Of a stretch of 64,000 nt of DNA, positions 22,314 to 34,507 are shown in pieces. The notes beneath the pieces are model-generated. The model saw nothing but the letters and a program-made list of their open reading frames with translations, was not told where the DNA came from and did not search any database. How positions within the stretch are numbered: position 1 is the stretch's first letter; each line of letters starts with the position of its first letter. Both the position numbers and the translations under genes were made by a program. This DNA comes from Xestospongia bergquistia (taxonomy: Eukaryota > Porifera > Demospongiae > Haplosclerida > Petrosiidae): assembly GCA_963965975.1 (NCBI GenBank), contig OZ014412.1, positions 11,203,849 to 11,267,848 on the forward strand, read 5' to 3'.

Positions 22314-24378
22314 TTGCATTCAACTAAGGTGGCAAATTTCACTCAAAGTGGATGTGGATGCACCTTGTATAATGGAGGTCCCTGCAGCACAACTTTTACT
22401 CCAGACCATCTAAGTAGCATCCGTAGCCAATGTCAAGAGTTAGATCGCTCTTCTCTTGACCTTGTCCTTTTAGGACAGATAATGGCTACTAACTCTCAGT
22501 CTTCGTTAGTCCAACGTAGCCATCAGAAATCTGCTACTAGAATGAAGACAAGAATGTCTTATTACCATCAAGGCATTCAAATTTGCCGAACTACCTTCCT
22601 TTTTCTGCATGGAATAGGAAAGAGGCGATTGGATAACGTCCGGGTATCATATGAAAACGATGGACTTATCTCAAGGACACATGGGAATTGTAATCGTAGA
22701 CCACACAATGGGTTTACAACGCACGAGCTCATCCACTGTGTCACATACATTAAGAATTATGCAGAGACTAATGGGATACTCCTCCCAGGTCGAATACCAG
22801 GATATAAAAGAATGGACATTCAATTATTACCAACTAATACAACCAAACAATCAGTCTGGAGAGAGTACATTGAGGCGAGTAGGTCTTTATACATTCGTAC
22901 TGCAGGTTATCACAGCTTTTGTAAAATTTGGAAGAAGTTTCTCTCTCATATTCTCATCACAAAACCAAAATCTGGTCTTTGCTGGGTGTGCCAAAGAACT
23001 ATCAGCAATACAACTAATCTATCTGAGAGTGTGAAACAACAAGTAAACTTAAATATTTTAATACTATAGTTTTATTTACGTTTAATAGGCACTCCAACAA
23101 GCCATAGCTCATTTAGAAAGAGCTCAAATAGAGAGATCACACTACAAGTTACAATGTACTAAAAGCAGAGAAGACCTGAAAAGGACATTTACATCTCCTG
23201 ATGGTAATTACTCTCCACCTTTGATTGGCTCTCCGTTCTCTCCGTGCTCTTTGGATATCACTGTGCACACAAGTTTTGACTTTGCTCAACAAGTTCATTA
23301 TCCCTCTAATCCACTCCAACCTGGACCCATCTATTTCCTCACACCTAGAAAATGTAGCATTTTCGGAGTTTGTTCTGAAGAGCTACCTAGGCAGGTAAAT
23401 TCATAATTAATTTTGTTACTAACTTATACTTACTCTTGACTGTAGGTAAACTATCTCATAGATGGAGCTGTTGACACTGGAAAAGGCTCTAATACTGTTG
23501 CCAGCTTGCTGCATGACTATTTCTCTAATTTAGGACTAGGAGAAATGGATCAACAGTTACATGCTGATAACTGTGTTGGCCAAAATAAGAACAACACAGT
23601 CATGCAGGTATGTATGTCTCAATTAATTATAATAACTACTATTAACTATTGCTATTTTTTATAGTACCTTCAATGGAGAATCATGATTGGCTTAAGTCGT
23701 TCCATTACTTTGTCATTCATGGTCGTTGGTCATACAAAATTCACACCTGACTCATGTTTTGAGTTAGTCACACAGCGCTATCGGAGAACGAATATTGAAT
23801 GTCTTAGTGATATTGTCGATGTCGTTAACAAGTCTGGCTACATCAACCATGCCAGACTAGTTGGTACGCAAGAGGGCCAAGTTCTCATACCAACTTACGA
23901 CTGGCAGACATATCTCTCACCTCATTTCAAAAAGATACAACAAATCAAAAACTTCCTTCAATTTAAATTTTCATCAGAACATCCCGGAGAGGTCATCTGT
24001 AAGGTATACAGTGACAGTGAAGAGATAAAATTAGATATGCGTGTAGATCCTTTGTGGGAACCTAATATCTCTGATCTTCCACCATTAGTTCAGCCACGAG
24101 AATTATCTCAGGAGAGACAGCTGTATCTTTACGAAAAAATACGTCCTTTCTGTACTGAAAGATCAATGGATTTGACATGTCCTATACCGTCATATCTTCA
24201 AGAATCAACAACTTCAGTGCTAGCTCCAACAACCTCTCGTACTATACCATCATCTCATCCTCCATCTCCTTCTCTATTAGATGCTCCATCTCCACCTACT
24301 AAGAGATTAAGACAGTGTGGTAACTGTGGCAGAGCTGGTCACAATCGTCGTTCTTGTAAACAAGTAGAAGAAAACTAA
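22314..24378 (+). CDS. DUF7869-like transposon protein with zinc knuckle (4 exons visible)
   Basis: Exons: about 22323-23042, 23089-23394, 23446-23607 and 23665-24378, joined by introns of 46-57 nt that keep the frame. The first has a Cys-rich start (SGCGCTLYNGGPC), then LDLVLLGQIMAT and a segment with LLPGRIPGYKR. The second has a helical part (ALQQAIAHLERAQ) and QPGPIYFLTPRKCSIFGV. The third carries LIDGAVDTGKGSN and HADNCVGQNKNN. The fourth carries the VVGHTKFTPD motif and ends in a CCHC knuckle (CGNCGRAGHNRRSC). I recall this D...DNC.GQNKNN...GHT core from DUF7869-type proteins of cnidarians and other invertebrates. An RNase-H-like (DDE) transposase is likely but inferred. The start is not certain because the 5' part of the element is missing. 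Confidence 0.7.
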
Positions 24379-24993
24379 TTCCACAGTTCTTATACTCTAC
24401 TCATGTTAAACGGTTCTTTTAAGAACCACCCAATAGCAAAAAGATTTCAACTTGTTTAACCTCCACTTTAAAGTCATAATCAAAATCATCAATCACTTCT
24501 CTAGGCATACAGCATTACATCTAAACACACAGAGCTTAGTGAATACTTACGAAAATAAAACGAACCTTTGTACAGAGTTAGTTAACAGCGCCACCGAATT
24601 TTTTCGTCATATGAACAAAATCAGTTAACTCCTTATTAAATTATGATTATTACGTGTTTTAACAGTACCTTTGGTGCCCTAAGGTAGGTAACTTTCAAGA
24701 GAGAGAAGCTTTTCTTAGCATATTCTGATCAAAACCATCGCACGAGGTATTGTGGTTAAGTCATGTGATTTCACATAAACGAACGAGTATACGGAAAATT
24801 AAAAAATGCTTTTTTTCTATAAAAACGCTATCTCTTAGTGACTGACTTTGACGTACCGTAACTTCAAAACGCAAAGTGCAATTCATACGGGACAAACGCC
24901 ATTCAGTAGCCAAGACAACGTAGATTGCAGCCTACACAAAAACTAAAAATATGCAAATCCCGACTTTGGTGCTCTTTTCGCATATACGGTCAC
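22314..24993 (+). mobile_element. DNA transposon with DUF7869-like protein, copy 2 (5'-truncated)
   Basis: The right end at 24961-24993 matches the right inverted repeat of copy 1 (CGACTTTGGTGCTCTTTTCG, then CATATACGGTCAC). Similarity to copy 1 starts near 22325 (GTGGCAAATTTCACTCAAAG). To its left lies the end of the pogo gene, not the copy 1 left half, and no left inverted repeat was found. Relative to copy 1 it keeps the full 3' coding half. Confidence 0.7.
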
Positions 24994-25622
24994 GTATTGT
25001 CATAATAAATTTTGCACCCAAGTCTACTGCTTTCTTGTACAATGGAATGCTGACAAGGTACATTCATTAGGTTATATTTACTTTCATTTGAGCTTACTTT
25101 TATATTAACACATGTATAGGTGACTTACAAGTCTTATTTTATTTCATGTAGCTATACAATTGCCAAAAGAAAATTAAACTATTCAAAGATTAAGTAGTCA
25201 CACAAATGATTATACCTATAAAAAAATTTTCAAAAATCATAATTGCTTTAATAAACCACAAAGCAAACTGTCAACTGTTATATGTACATATAATTAGTCA
25301 TCAGACTGCATCATTTGTGGTCAATAATGTTAGCTAGAATCTGTGTTTTGTGACAGGCGTTGTTTATTGAGAGAGTTGTCTATACTTACTGATGTTTTAG
25401 AGCACTGTAGTTTCTGAAATATGTAAGAATTGAGCTGATTGTTATAAAATGAAAGGTGAGTAAGATAATGTATGCATATTTGTAATAGTTATTATATGAC
25501 ACCTCTTCAATGAAAATGGTAGAATGTTAAATGACTCCATTAAGTGTGTTAATAACTTGTTATTATAAAAAGGAGGTGTACTAATGATTTCATTTGTTAG
25601 TCTAAGAAAATAATCTCTAAAT
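24994..25622. other. Intergenic stretch
   Basis: AT-rich sequence between the transposon end and the next open frame. No gene, inverted repeat or target duplication that I can define. Confidence 0.5.
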
Positions 25623-25630
25623 CACAAGAA

Positions 25631-25879
25631 ATGGTCAACATACTTGTGTCTGGGAAAGCATACAAGATACAAGCCTTTTCTTCTTTAGTAAAGGGACCTC
25701 TCTTCCTTGGACGAGTGAAAGTGTCATTGTTTTTCTCAAAGTTAGATGAAGAGCTGGCTAAAAGGAAGTCCGAACAGGCCTGCAGGCAATCAAAAGAGAG
25801 AGTTTTTCGTGGACAAGTTTCTGAGAGGATAAACCTATCGGACCTTCCGTCTTGGGCGTTACATGACCAGCAATCCTAA
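25631..25879 (+). CDS. Unrecognised terminal exon or small ORF
   Basis: An 82-codon frame that stays open upstream to a possible acceptor (TTTGTTAG near 25600). It has protein-like composition: a hydrophobic beta-rich first half (FLGRVKVSLFF) and a charged helix (KLDEELAKRKSEQACRQSKERV). No domain recognised. It lies between the DUF7869-like transposon and the Ty3/Gypsy fossil and could belong to either or to a host gene. Confidence 0.3.
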   Translation: MVNILVSGKAYKIQAFSSLVKGPLFLGRVKVSLFFSKLDEELAKRKSEQACRQSKERVFRGQVSERINLSDLPSWALHDQQS

Positions 25880-26059
25880 ATTGTCCTATTGTGCTTTTCC
25901 ACTTATTTTAACATTTAATCACTAAAATAACAGTATTCATTAATAAATTTGATAGTTAATGAATAATTATAATATGATCATGCATTGTAACAACTATCCA
26001 CAACCAGACATTTAACCCTATCCCTCTACATGAAATTAAAAGGACAGTTTAACTTCCCT

Positions 26060-26734
26060 ATGACTAAGACATATGATGATGTTTGACATTTCGAAGATGA
26101 TCCATCATAATTCCTGTATTAGAAAATTGCACATCCAGTGCTGTATAAGGTAAAGAGTGAGTTGATATAGCATCCAATAATGAAAATTCAGTGTCTAAGT
26201 ATGCTGGCTTAAGACGGTTAAGTGAGACAACTTCACATCATCCATTGATTTCTATCATAAAATGTTTCTTCGTACGGCTAATGACTCTGTAATCTGTATG
26301 GACCATCACATGGGGATTGTAACGGTTTCCATACAATGTCATGACAAACAAAAACATGTGATTGAGTGAAGAGATCAGAAGGGATATGTATTGACTGATG
26401 TTGATTGGAACGAGGAGGAACTGCTTGCAGCTTTTGCATAAGTTTCTTTAGATTTTGTACATAATCAATTGGATCAAGGTTATCATTTGCTTGTGGGTTG
26501 AAAAATACTCCTGGTAGACAAAGAGTAGTACCATAAACCAGCAGAGCCCAATAGTTTTATGAGATGTTTCTAAAGCATGGACTCAAATTTTCGTCCATGG
26601 TCAGTTGTGATAGTGGAAGTTGTTCAAAAATGTGAAATCCATCCACTTACGAATGTTCTGGTGAATGTTGCAGCTGTAATATCAACTAATGGCAGGGCCT
26701 CTGTCCAGTGAGTGAAACTCACAATACAAGTGAG
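26060..26734 (-). mobile_element. Ty3/Gypsy fossil M: integrase C-terminal end
   Basis: Minus-strand traces of an integrase C-terminal region (a SLNRLKPAYLDTE-type motif near 26180-26240). The piece is cut at 26734 by the insertion of element P, whose target duplication GTGAG lies at 26730-26734. It is the downstream end of the same fossil whose gag-protease-RT part lies at 52966-55233. Broken, several breaks. No LTR was recognised at this end. Confidence 0.6.
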
Positions 26735-26896
26735 TGTCTTGTACTGTGATTGATTATTGTGTGGGTTCTGTTTTATTGTTTTGCGCATGCTCAAATGGAG
26801 CATTGCCTCATGTCACTAAACTGATTTTTGTATGGTTGGTGTGTTTTTGTTGATATTTTTGATAATCTTATTTACAAAAGAACCTTAGTTATCACA
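26735..26896 (+). repeat. 5' LTR of element P copy 1
   Basis: Starts TGTCTTGTACTG and ends AGTTATCACA. Near-identical to 30859-31014, 39777-39937 and 47815-47976. Confidence 0.88.
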
Positions 26897-29800
26897 TTGG
26901 CGACGAGGATGTCGATTAAGCCACTATTTGGTCAATTAGAAGAGTTTGATCCCCGGGAAGAGTCTTTCTCTACCTAAGAGGAACGGGTGGCACTGTTCTT
27001 TCAAGCTAACAATGTAGCAGAGGACAAGAAGGTCCCTGTGTTCCAAAGCATGGAAGGATTTACGAATTATGCCCTTTTACGAGATTTGCTGATACCTGCT
27101 AAACCTAGTGATAAGTCGCTGGATGATTTGTTCGAGACGCTCAAGAAGCACTTTGACCCTACATCATCGGTTTTAGGCAAACGATTTAATTTTTATTGTT
27201 GCAGTCAAGGCAACTCGGAAGGTATTGCTGAATATGTGGCTGAACTGAAATGCCTAGCCACCCACTGTAGCTTTGAGGCATATGTAGATGAAGCCCTCAG
27301 GGATAGGTTTGTATTTGGACTCAAACAAATAGCCATCCAAAATAGGTTGTTAGCAGAAAAGAATCTAACTTTTACAACTGTAGAGATTGCTCAAAGTATG
27401 GAAAGAGTGGACACACAAGCGAAGATTATACAAGGAGAGAGACGAGGAGTAGAGTCTGAGAATGAGAAAGTGTATTCACCAAATAGTAAGGGTGGAGGAA
27501 CACAATGTTATCATTGTGGTAGGTCAAACCACATTCATAGTCAGTGTCGCTTCAAGAATGCTGTATGTCACTGCTGTAAGAAGTGTGGTCATCTGCAAGT
27601 CATGTGTCGGAAGAAGGCAGAGCAAATATCGACAGAGCCTACTAGACTACGACCGGTAATGAAGGCACAAAAGCAAAACAATAGTAAAATGAAATGGATG
27701 AGTGTTTCAGATGATGACGACTCACTGGCATCGTTTAATCTCCAGCGTAGGGAGTCGCCCCCATATCAAGTGAAAGTGCTAATCAACAATAAAAACGTGT
27801 TAATGGAGATTGACATGGGGGCAGCAGTCACTTTGATGTCAATTAATGAGTTCCGAGAGTTATTTCCACGGAGACAGTTGCAAAAGTTGAAATTAACACT
27901 GAAGACATGTAGGAGAAACTGATGTGACAGTGACTTATCAGAGTCAGAGACATCATCTGAAGTTGGTTGTTGTTGAAAAGGTGGGTCCAGCCTTGATGGG
28001 CAGGGACTGGTTAGCTATTGTGAAGTTGGACTGGTCCAAAGTCTGTCGTATTTCAGGGAATGGCAAAGTGAAGCCATTACTAGAGAAATATAAAGAAGTC
28101 TTCACAGGTAATTTGGGTACAATGACGGAACATGTTTGCCAAACTACACTTGAAGGGAAACCCCAAACCCAGATTTTGGAGACCTAGGCCTGTACCTTTG
28201 CCCTTAAAAAAGCTGTTGAAGCTGAGTTAGACAGGTTGTTGTCATTGGGCATGAATGGGCTGCTCCTAATGTAACTGTTCCAAAACGAGATGGAAAACTA
28301 CAGCTGTGTGGTGATTACAAAGTAACTATAAATCCGGTACTTCACGTTGACCAATATCTGTTACCTAAACCAGACGACCTGTTTACATCATTGTCTGTTC
28401 TTGATCTCTCCCAGGCATATCAACAGTTACGTCTTGATGAAGAGTCCCAGAAACTAGTGACTATTAATACTCATCGGGGCCTGTATCGCTACACCCGCTT
28501 GTCGTTTGGAGTGGCATCAACACCTGCCATCTTTCAGAGAATAATGGATATCATTCTTCAAGGAATAAATACCACATACAATTTGTTATATAGATGATAT
28601 TTGTGTCACTGGTGCTAACGACGATGAACACGTCTGTAATCTCGAAGGACGTCTAAAACACCATGGTATAACTGTTAAACCATCAAAATGTAAGTTTTTC
28701 TGTGAAAGTGTTGAGTACATGGGTCATGTAATGGATGCAGAAAGGTTGCATGCTAAGAGTGACAAAATAGATGCTATTGTAAATGTTCCCAAACCCCAGA
28801 ATATTCAGGAGCTGCAATCCCTTCTAAGTCTAATCAATTATTATGGGAAATTTATTCCTAATTTAGCAACAATATTACAACCACTAAATAATTTGTTAAG
28901 AAGTGATGTGAGGTGGATGTGGTCTATAAGGTGTGATGAAGCTGTAAATTCTGCTAGGCAAGCATTAGTGTCATCTAAAGTTTTGATACATTATCACCCT
29001 GCACTACCCATTGTGCTAGCAACAGATGTCTCACAATATGGTATTGGAGCGGTGTTGTCCCATGTGTGTGAAGACGATAGTGAAAAGCCAATCGCTTATG
29101 CATAAAGAACACTAACTAAGACTGAGAGAAATTATGCTCAAATAGAAAGACAAGCATTATCCATAGTGTTTGGCATTAAGAAATTCAATCAATATTTGTA
29201 TGGGCACAAATTCCACCTGTTAACAGATCATAAGCCCCTCACTTCTATATTTAACCCTAAGAAAGACATTACCCCTCATTCTGCAGCTCGATTGCAGAGA
29301 TGGACATTAATATTGTAAGCTTATACCTACACCATTGAATATAAGTCCACTCAGGCAAATGGTAATGCAGATGCATTGTCCCACCTTCCTCTTGAAGGAG
29401 ATTCAGCTATTGATCAAGATAGTGTTGTTAGTAGCCTTTTTAATTTGGCCCAAATAGATCAATTACCAGTTGATAGTGTTCACATACAGTCTGTAACTAG
29501 TAAAGACATTGTCCTGAGCAACGTGCTGCAGTATTGCAGAGAAGGTTGGCCATCTACAACATCACATAGTCTTAAACCTTATGCTAATAGAGCTAATAAA
29601 CTCTCTATTGAATGTGGTGTTTTGATGTGGGGTGTACGTGTGATAGTACCTAGCAATCTTCAGTGTAGAGTCTTGGATATGTTGCATGAAAGTCATTAAT
29701 AAAATGAAATTGTTAGCAAGAAGCTATTGTTGGTGGCCTTGCATAGATCAGGACATACAGAAACTTGCAAAGTCTTATACAGCATGTTTATCGGTTGCAC

Positions 29801-30858
29801 CTACCCCAGCTGTTTCATCACTACACCCATGGCTTTGGCAGAGGGTTCATGTAGACTTTGCTGGCCCTCTTGGGGGACAGATGTATTTTCTCATTATGGA
29901 TTCACATTCCAAATGGCCAGAAATTTGTGAAATGCCTAGTACAACAACTATACAAACTTTTGAAGCATTACATAAAGTATTTTCAGTTTTTGGACTGCCA
30001 GAAGAGTTAGTGTCTGACAATGGACCACAGTTTGTCTCAAGCAAGTTTGCTCGTTTCATGAAAGAGAATGGTATTAAACATTTTCGTTCTGCTCCCTATC
30101 ACCCTGCCACTAATGGTCTTGTTGAGAGACTAGTTCAAACTATTAAGAAAGCTTTGTTTACAGGGAGAAAAGATGCCAGATCACAACAGCACATTTTGTC
30201 CAATGAGATCAGCACATTTTGTCCAATTTCCTCATGAAATATAAATCTATGCCTCATTCTGTTACAGGTGTAGCTCCGTGTGAGTTGATGTTTAAACGAC
30301 ACATTCGTACTGTGTTGGATTTACTAAAACCAAGTGTATCTAATTGCGTTAGTAATAAACAAGCTACTCAGAAGAGTTATCATGATAAAAAGTCTCAGAA
30401 ATGAACAATAGATGTTGGACAGTTGGTAATGGTTCACAACTATCGTAAAACTGGACCTGAATGGATTGAAGGTACAGTTATTAAGAAGAGTGGAGAGGTG
30501 ACATTTCAGGTCGAAATTGCTTATGGTCAGGTATGGAAGAGACACATTGATCAGTTCATTGCAAAAGGGAGAATTGACTTTGATTATGATCACCCTGGCA
30601 TAGAATATTCTAGTGATCTCTCTACAGATCAATTGGGTGAGAGTGAGCCACTTACCAGTCCTACCGCTCAAAATAATGCTTCTGTTCAGAACCCCTCGAC
30701 ATTTAATGATGCCAAAGAGTCTTCTGGAAATCAGTGTTATCCTCAACGATCTCGTAAACCTCCTGAATGATTTATTGATATACATGTACCTTAATGTTGT
30801 TGGTAATGTATTATCAGTGTATATATTATTTTATGTAGTGTTTTTAAGTAGGGAGGAA

Positions 30859-31014
30859 TGTCATGTATTGTATTGATTATTGTGTGGGTTTTGTTGTTTT
30901 GCGCATGCTCAAATGGAGCATTGCCTCATGTCACTAAACTGATTTTTGTATGGTTGATGTGTTTTTGTTGATATCTTTGATAATCTTATTTACGAAAGAA
31001 CCTTAGTTATCACA
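30859..31014 (+). repeat. 3' LTR of element P copy 1
   Basis: Starts TGTCATGTATTG after a purine tract, ends AGTTATCACA, and is followed by the GTGAG target duplication. Confidence 0.88.
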
Positions 31015-31744
31015 GTGAGTATATATGAATAACAATTAGAAGGGGGTAACGGTCCGACTATATCGATATGAATGTAATCAAATTGAGCATCTGTAGTAGC
31101 AAATGTAGAAAGAGAGGATACTGTGTGTTGTTCCACTTTAGCTCTTTGACACTGTACACATAAACGTGTAAATTTCCTGACATCAATATTCATATTTGGC
31201 CAAAGATAAGTCAATTAACTAGATGTTGGGTTGCATGTATACCTGAATGAGAAAGTCAATGTAATAACTCAAATACTTGGTATCGGAAACCTTTGGGTAC
31301 ATATGGTCAAAGTATACCAGTTGAAGTATCACAAACTAAAGTGGTGTCTGTGCCATCAATAAGGATATCAGTAAATTTGAGTGATGAAGAGGTTGACAAT
31401 TGTATTGCTTGAAATTCTTGGTGAGATTGTTGGGAGATTGCCATTGCTGTAAAGTCTATCATGGAAGGTCCTTGCTGTATTGCTTGTATCTCTAGTCGAG
31501 AGAGTGCATCAGCTACTGGATTGTTACTACCACTGATATTTCTGATATCAGAAGTAAATGGGGAGATCAAATCAAGTTCTTGGATTGGTAGTGACGAGTA
31601 TTTGTTTGAGTTCGTTTGTAGAGAGAATGTGAAGGGTTTATAATCAGTGGCATTGTAAAAAGTACATTCTTCTTCAACATAATGGTGAAAGTGTTTGATT
31701 GCTAAGTAAATTGCTAATGTACTGTATTTGGTTTCAGCAGGTTT
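31015..31744 (-). mobile_element. Ty3/Gypsy fossil M: integrase zinc region and RNase H (unit 1)
   Basis: The minus strand shows TYLWPNMNIDVRKF.RLCVQCQRAK and HIDIVGPLPPSN (integrase H2C2 region and core start) and an RNase H part with KPAETKYSTLAIYLAIKHF and NPVADALSR. It starts at the GTGAG target site of P and ends at the hAT-2 target duplication (31737-31744). Fossil, broken. Confidence 0.8.
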
Positions 31745-31896
31745 TAGGCTTGCGTGGGTTAAGCTCGCATAATATTGAGCATAATAAGTACAGACAAACA
31801 TCAAGCATAATGCAAGCATTATCAGTGAAAATTTTAGTGAGGCGTGGTTTGCGTGGGCATGACTCACGTGGTTCATCACACGTGATCTTTCTAATT

Positions 31897-32044
31897 ATGG
31901 CAGAGAGCATAGATACTGTCAGTGCTCAATCTATTTCTACTCCTGTGACTGAGATTTCATCTGATGACTCTCAATTTTACACTTCAGACAATTCTGAAAG
32001 AAGCAACAGTACTACACCTACATACCTCTCAACTCACACAGTCC
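31897..32044 (+). CDS. hAT-2 transposase N-terminal exon (unit 1)
   Basis: Begins MAESIDTVSAQSISTPVTE, a Ser/Thr-rich leader, and stays open to about the border of hAT-1. Copies at 40818 (unit 2) and 48857 (unit 3) are near-identical. The next hAT-2 coding part follows only after hAT-1, at about 35615. Confidence 0.5.
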
Positions 32045-32218
32045 GGCAATGTGACACAGTTTTTGATCGTATCTAAAGTTCACATGGCGACTGAGCCGTT
32101 TCTTAAGGCCTGAGGGCTACAATAGCGCCGCCGTAGCAATACACGCACTAACAACTTAGCAGAGCCTGGCAAAAGAGCGAGATGTGGAGTCCGAAAGAGG
32201 CGTGGCTCCACGCGGCAA

Positions 32219-32284
32219 TTCATCTAATAACCTTTGACCTTTACCTTGCACATGCAAGGTAAAGTTCAAAGGTTATTAGATGAA
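32219..32284. repeat. Unit-1-specific 32-bp inverted repeat with 2-nt loop
   Basis: Arms 32219-32250 and 32253-32284 match at 31 of 32 positions. At the same place units 2 and 3 have only the right arm, preceded by unrelated CGCGGAAACACTATGCATG. The left arm is thus a private reverse-complement copy of its neighbour. Confidence 0.85.
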
Positions 32285-32834
32285 TACCCAGGGAACTAGC
32301 ACAGACAATGATACCTACGGTTACCCCAAGAGTGAAACTGGTGATGAGTCGGACTCTACCTCTACTTTAATATCGATTCCCAGGCTCCTAAAAGATCTAA
32401 AAAACTCTCAGGTGCTGCAATGTACAAAACAAGGTTCAATCCAGCGTGGATAAAACAATATCCCTTTCTCACCTCTGTGCCAGAAGATCCTTACAGGTAT
32501 GTCGTGTTGTCATGTTTACCTAAATTCATGATCTGATTGTGAATCCCAGGTTTCGGTGTAATATATGTGATAAAAAGCTGAAGTGTAGTCATATGGGGAA
32601 AAGGGATGTTACCATGCACTGTGAGTGTAAAAGTCATCTAGAACAAGCCAAATCACTTAAATCGCAACCAAGGTTATGCTTTGCTAGTCCAGCACAAAAT
32701 GATACTAAAAAGATAGAAGCTGAACTACACATGGCAGTATTAACAGCTTCCTCCAATGTTCCTTAATCATTCCATGACCTACTTTCGCAAATGATAAGGA
32801 ACGTTTTTTCGGACTCAAAAATAGCAGCTAAGTA

Positions 32835-34507
32835 CTGTAAATCCCTTTATGTATCTAGTCCTTTAATTTTCGCGAGTTTCACGATTTCTTCCTAGTCGCT
32901 AAAATTAATGAATCGTTAAAAATTAAATTAATTAAACTGCAGCGCGCGTTGCATGACTTTACGCGTGCAGAACGACGATGTCTCTCTACCGCTGGTTCTC
33001 GAGTGCTTCTAGCAAGCCATATCTACCTGATCCATCCAAGGAAGAGATGAAAGAGAAAGAGCATGAGGTAGCTAAAGCGAATACCAACGTTGTGGAAGCC
33101 ATGGAGTCTTAAGATAGACGCAAACGACCATGAGGTAATTACACGTTCTACTCGCCTGAACTTTGCGCTAAAATCGGGAAGTTTGCAACAGAATCAGGCA
33201 ACAAGGCAGCTGTAGAAAGGTTTTCTAGGGAAGTGGGAAAGCCTCTGAATGAGAGTACTGTGCGGGGTTGTAAAAAACGCTACTACGAAGCCTTAAGACA
33301 GAACCGTACACGCAAGCCAGTCACAAGACTTGAGCACCACCTCTGTGGACGACCACTCAAGCTGGGAAATTTAGATTCAAGTGTTCAAAATTATATCAGA
33401 AAGTTGTGCTTAGCCGGTGGAATTGTCAATAGAGCTATTGTTATAGCTGCTGCTAGGGGAATTGTTGAGCACAACAATCCTTCTTTGTTGTGTGAGCATG
33501 GGGGAAAAATCCAATTAGGAAAGAAATGGGTAGACTCTCTTATGACCAGGATGAATTATGTTAAGCGAAAGGCAACAAAGGCTGCTCGTAAGGTTCCCGT
33601 GGACATCTCTGAGATAAAACTGGCCTTTCTCAAGCGTATTGTTGATTGCGTTAAAGATCACAATATCCCATCTGAGCTGATTATAAATTAGGACCAGACC
33701 GGTGCTAAATATGTGCCTACTAGTGAGTGGACATTAGCAGATGAAGGGTCAAAGCAAGTTAATGTTATCGGGAAGGAAGATAAGAGAGAGATGACTGTTC
33801 TTTTGTCATGCACAATGTCTAGGTTTCCTCTCCCTCCACACTTGATCTACTGTGGAAAAACAAACAAATGCCATCCTGACATTATTTTTCCTCCTGGATG
33901 GGACATTCATCACTCAGAGAACCATTGGAGCACAGAAGATACTATGCTACACTTCATAGACTTTGTTCTTGTCCCTTATGTGCAGTCCACCAGAGAAAGA
34001 TTGGGCTTAGAGAAGGATCATTTTGCTCTTGCTCTTTTTGACGTTTTCGCTGCACAAAGGTGTGATAGCATACTTCAATTACCATCAAATGCATCTTTAT
34101 ACCAGCTAATTGCACTGGAGAACTCCAGCCACTAGACCTTACGGTTAACCAGGTGTTCAAACAGGAACTAAAGGCTTGCTTCATTAGTTGGTATGCAGAT
34201 CTAGTCAAAAAACAGTTGGGTGATGGAGTAGAGCTAGAAAATATCAAACTGGATCATCGCATATAAGTTCTTAAGCCATTGAAGCTGTTTCACATATTTC
34301 TAGTGACGTCATCATAGAAGGATTTGTAAAGGCTGGCATCATAGATTCTGTCACTGACTGAACTCTAACAATTATGTATCCTAAACTGTTTTCAGCTGTT
34401 CTGTATACTAATGCTCAATTTCAAATTGCTAAAATAAAAGGATGTTTCATGAAGTAAAATGCTCAAATCGCTGAAATAAAGGGACACATAAATAAAGGGA
34501 TTTACAG
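32835..34507 (+). mobile_element. pogo element pogo-2 (unit 1), inserted in hAT-1
   Basis: The inverted ends start CTGTAAATCCCTTTAT on the left and read the same on the reverse strand at the right. TA lies on both sides (32833-32834 and 34508-34509). The hAT-1 coding sequence is split here. The transposase starts near 32978 (MSLYRWFSSASSK). Its 33233-33691 frame holds the DNA-binding region, and 33692-34135 holds DQTGAKYVPTSEW (first catalytic D) and ALFDVFAAQRCDS (second D). The two frames are separated by a TAG where relatives have Trp (N-W-DQTG). More breaks follow near 34060. Inactive. Confidence 0.85.

Larger units (their letters stand above)
26735..31014 (+). mobile_element. Ty3/Gypsy LTR element P, copy 1 (both LTRs, broken)
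   Basis: The 5' LTR is at 26735-26896 and the 3' LTR at 30859-31014, flanked by GTGAG at 26730-26734 and 31015-31019. A primer-binding-like TTGGCGACGAGGATG follows the 5' LTR, and a purine tract (AGTAGGGAGGAA) precedes the 3' LTR. Order of parts: gag with two CCHC knuckles (near 27508 and 27570), protease region, reverse transcriptase, RNase H, integrase with zinc-binding and core parts, and a C-terminal VWKRHIDQ-type tail as in K02A2.6-like Ty3 elements. It is broken, with roughly half a dozen breaks. The two LTRs differ at about six bases plus small indels by eye, so it is moderately old. It inserted into fossil M. Confidence 0.88.

Noticed and set aside
30324-30785. Minus-strand open frames of about 115-150 codons (also at 39241 and 47280)
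   Set aside because: They lie antisense to the integrase tail of P in all three copies, with low-complexity hydrophobic sequence; shadows of the coding strand.
31699-32076. Plus-strand frame joining RNase H antisense to MAESIDTVSAQS
   Set aside because: Its first part is antisense to fossil M and the terminal repeat of hAT-2. The genuine hAT-2 start is the internal Met at 31897.
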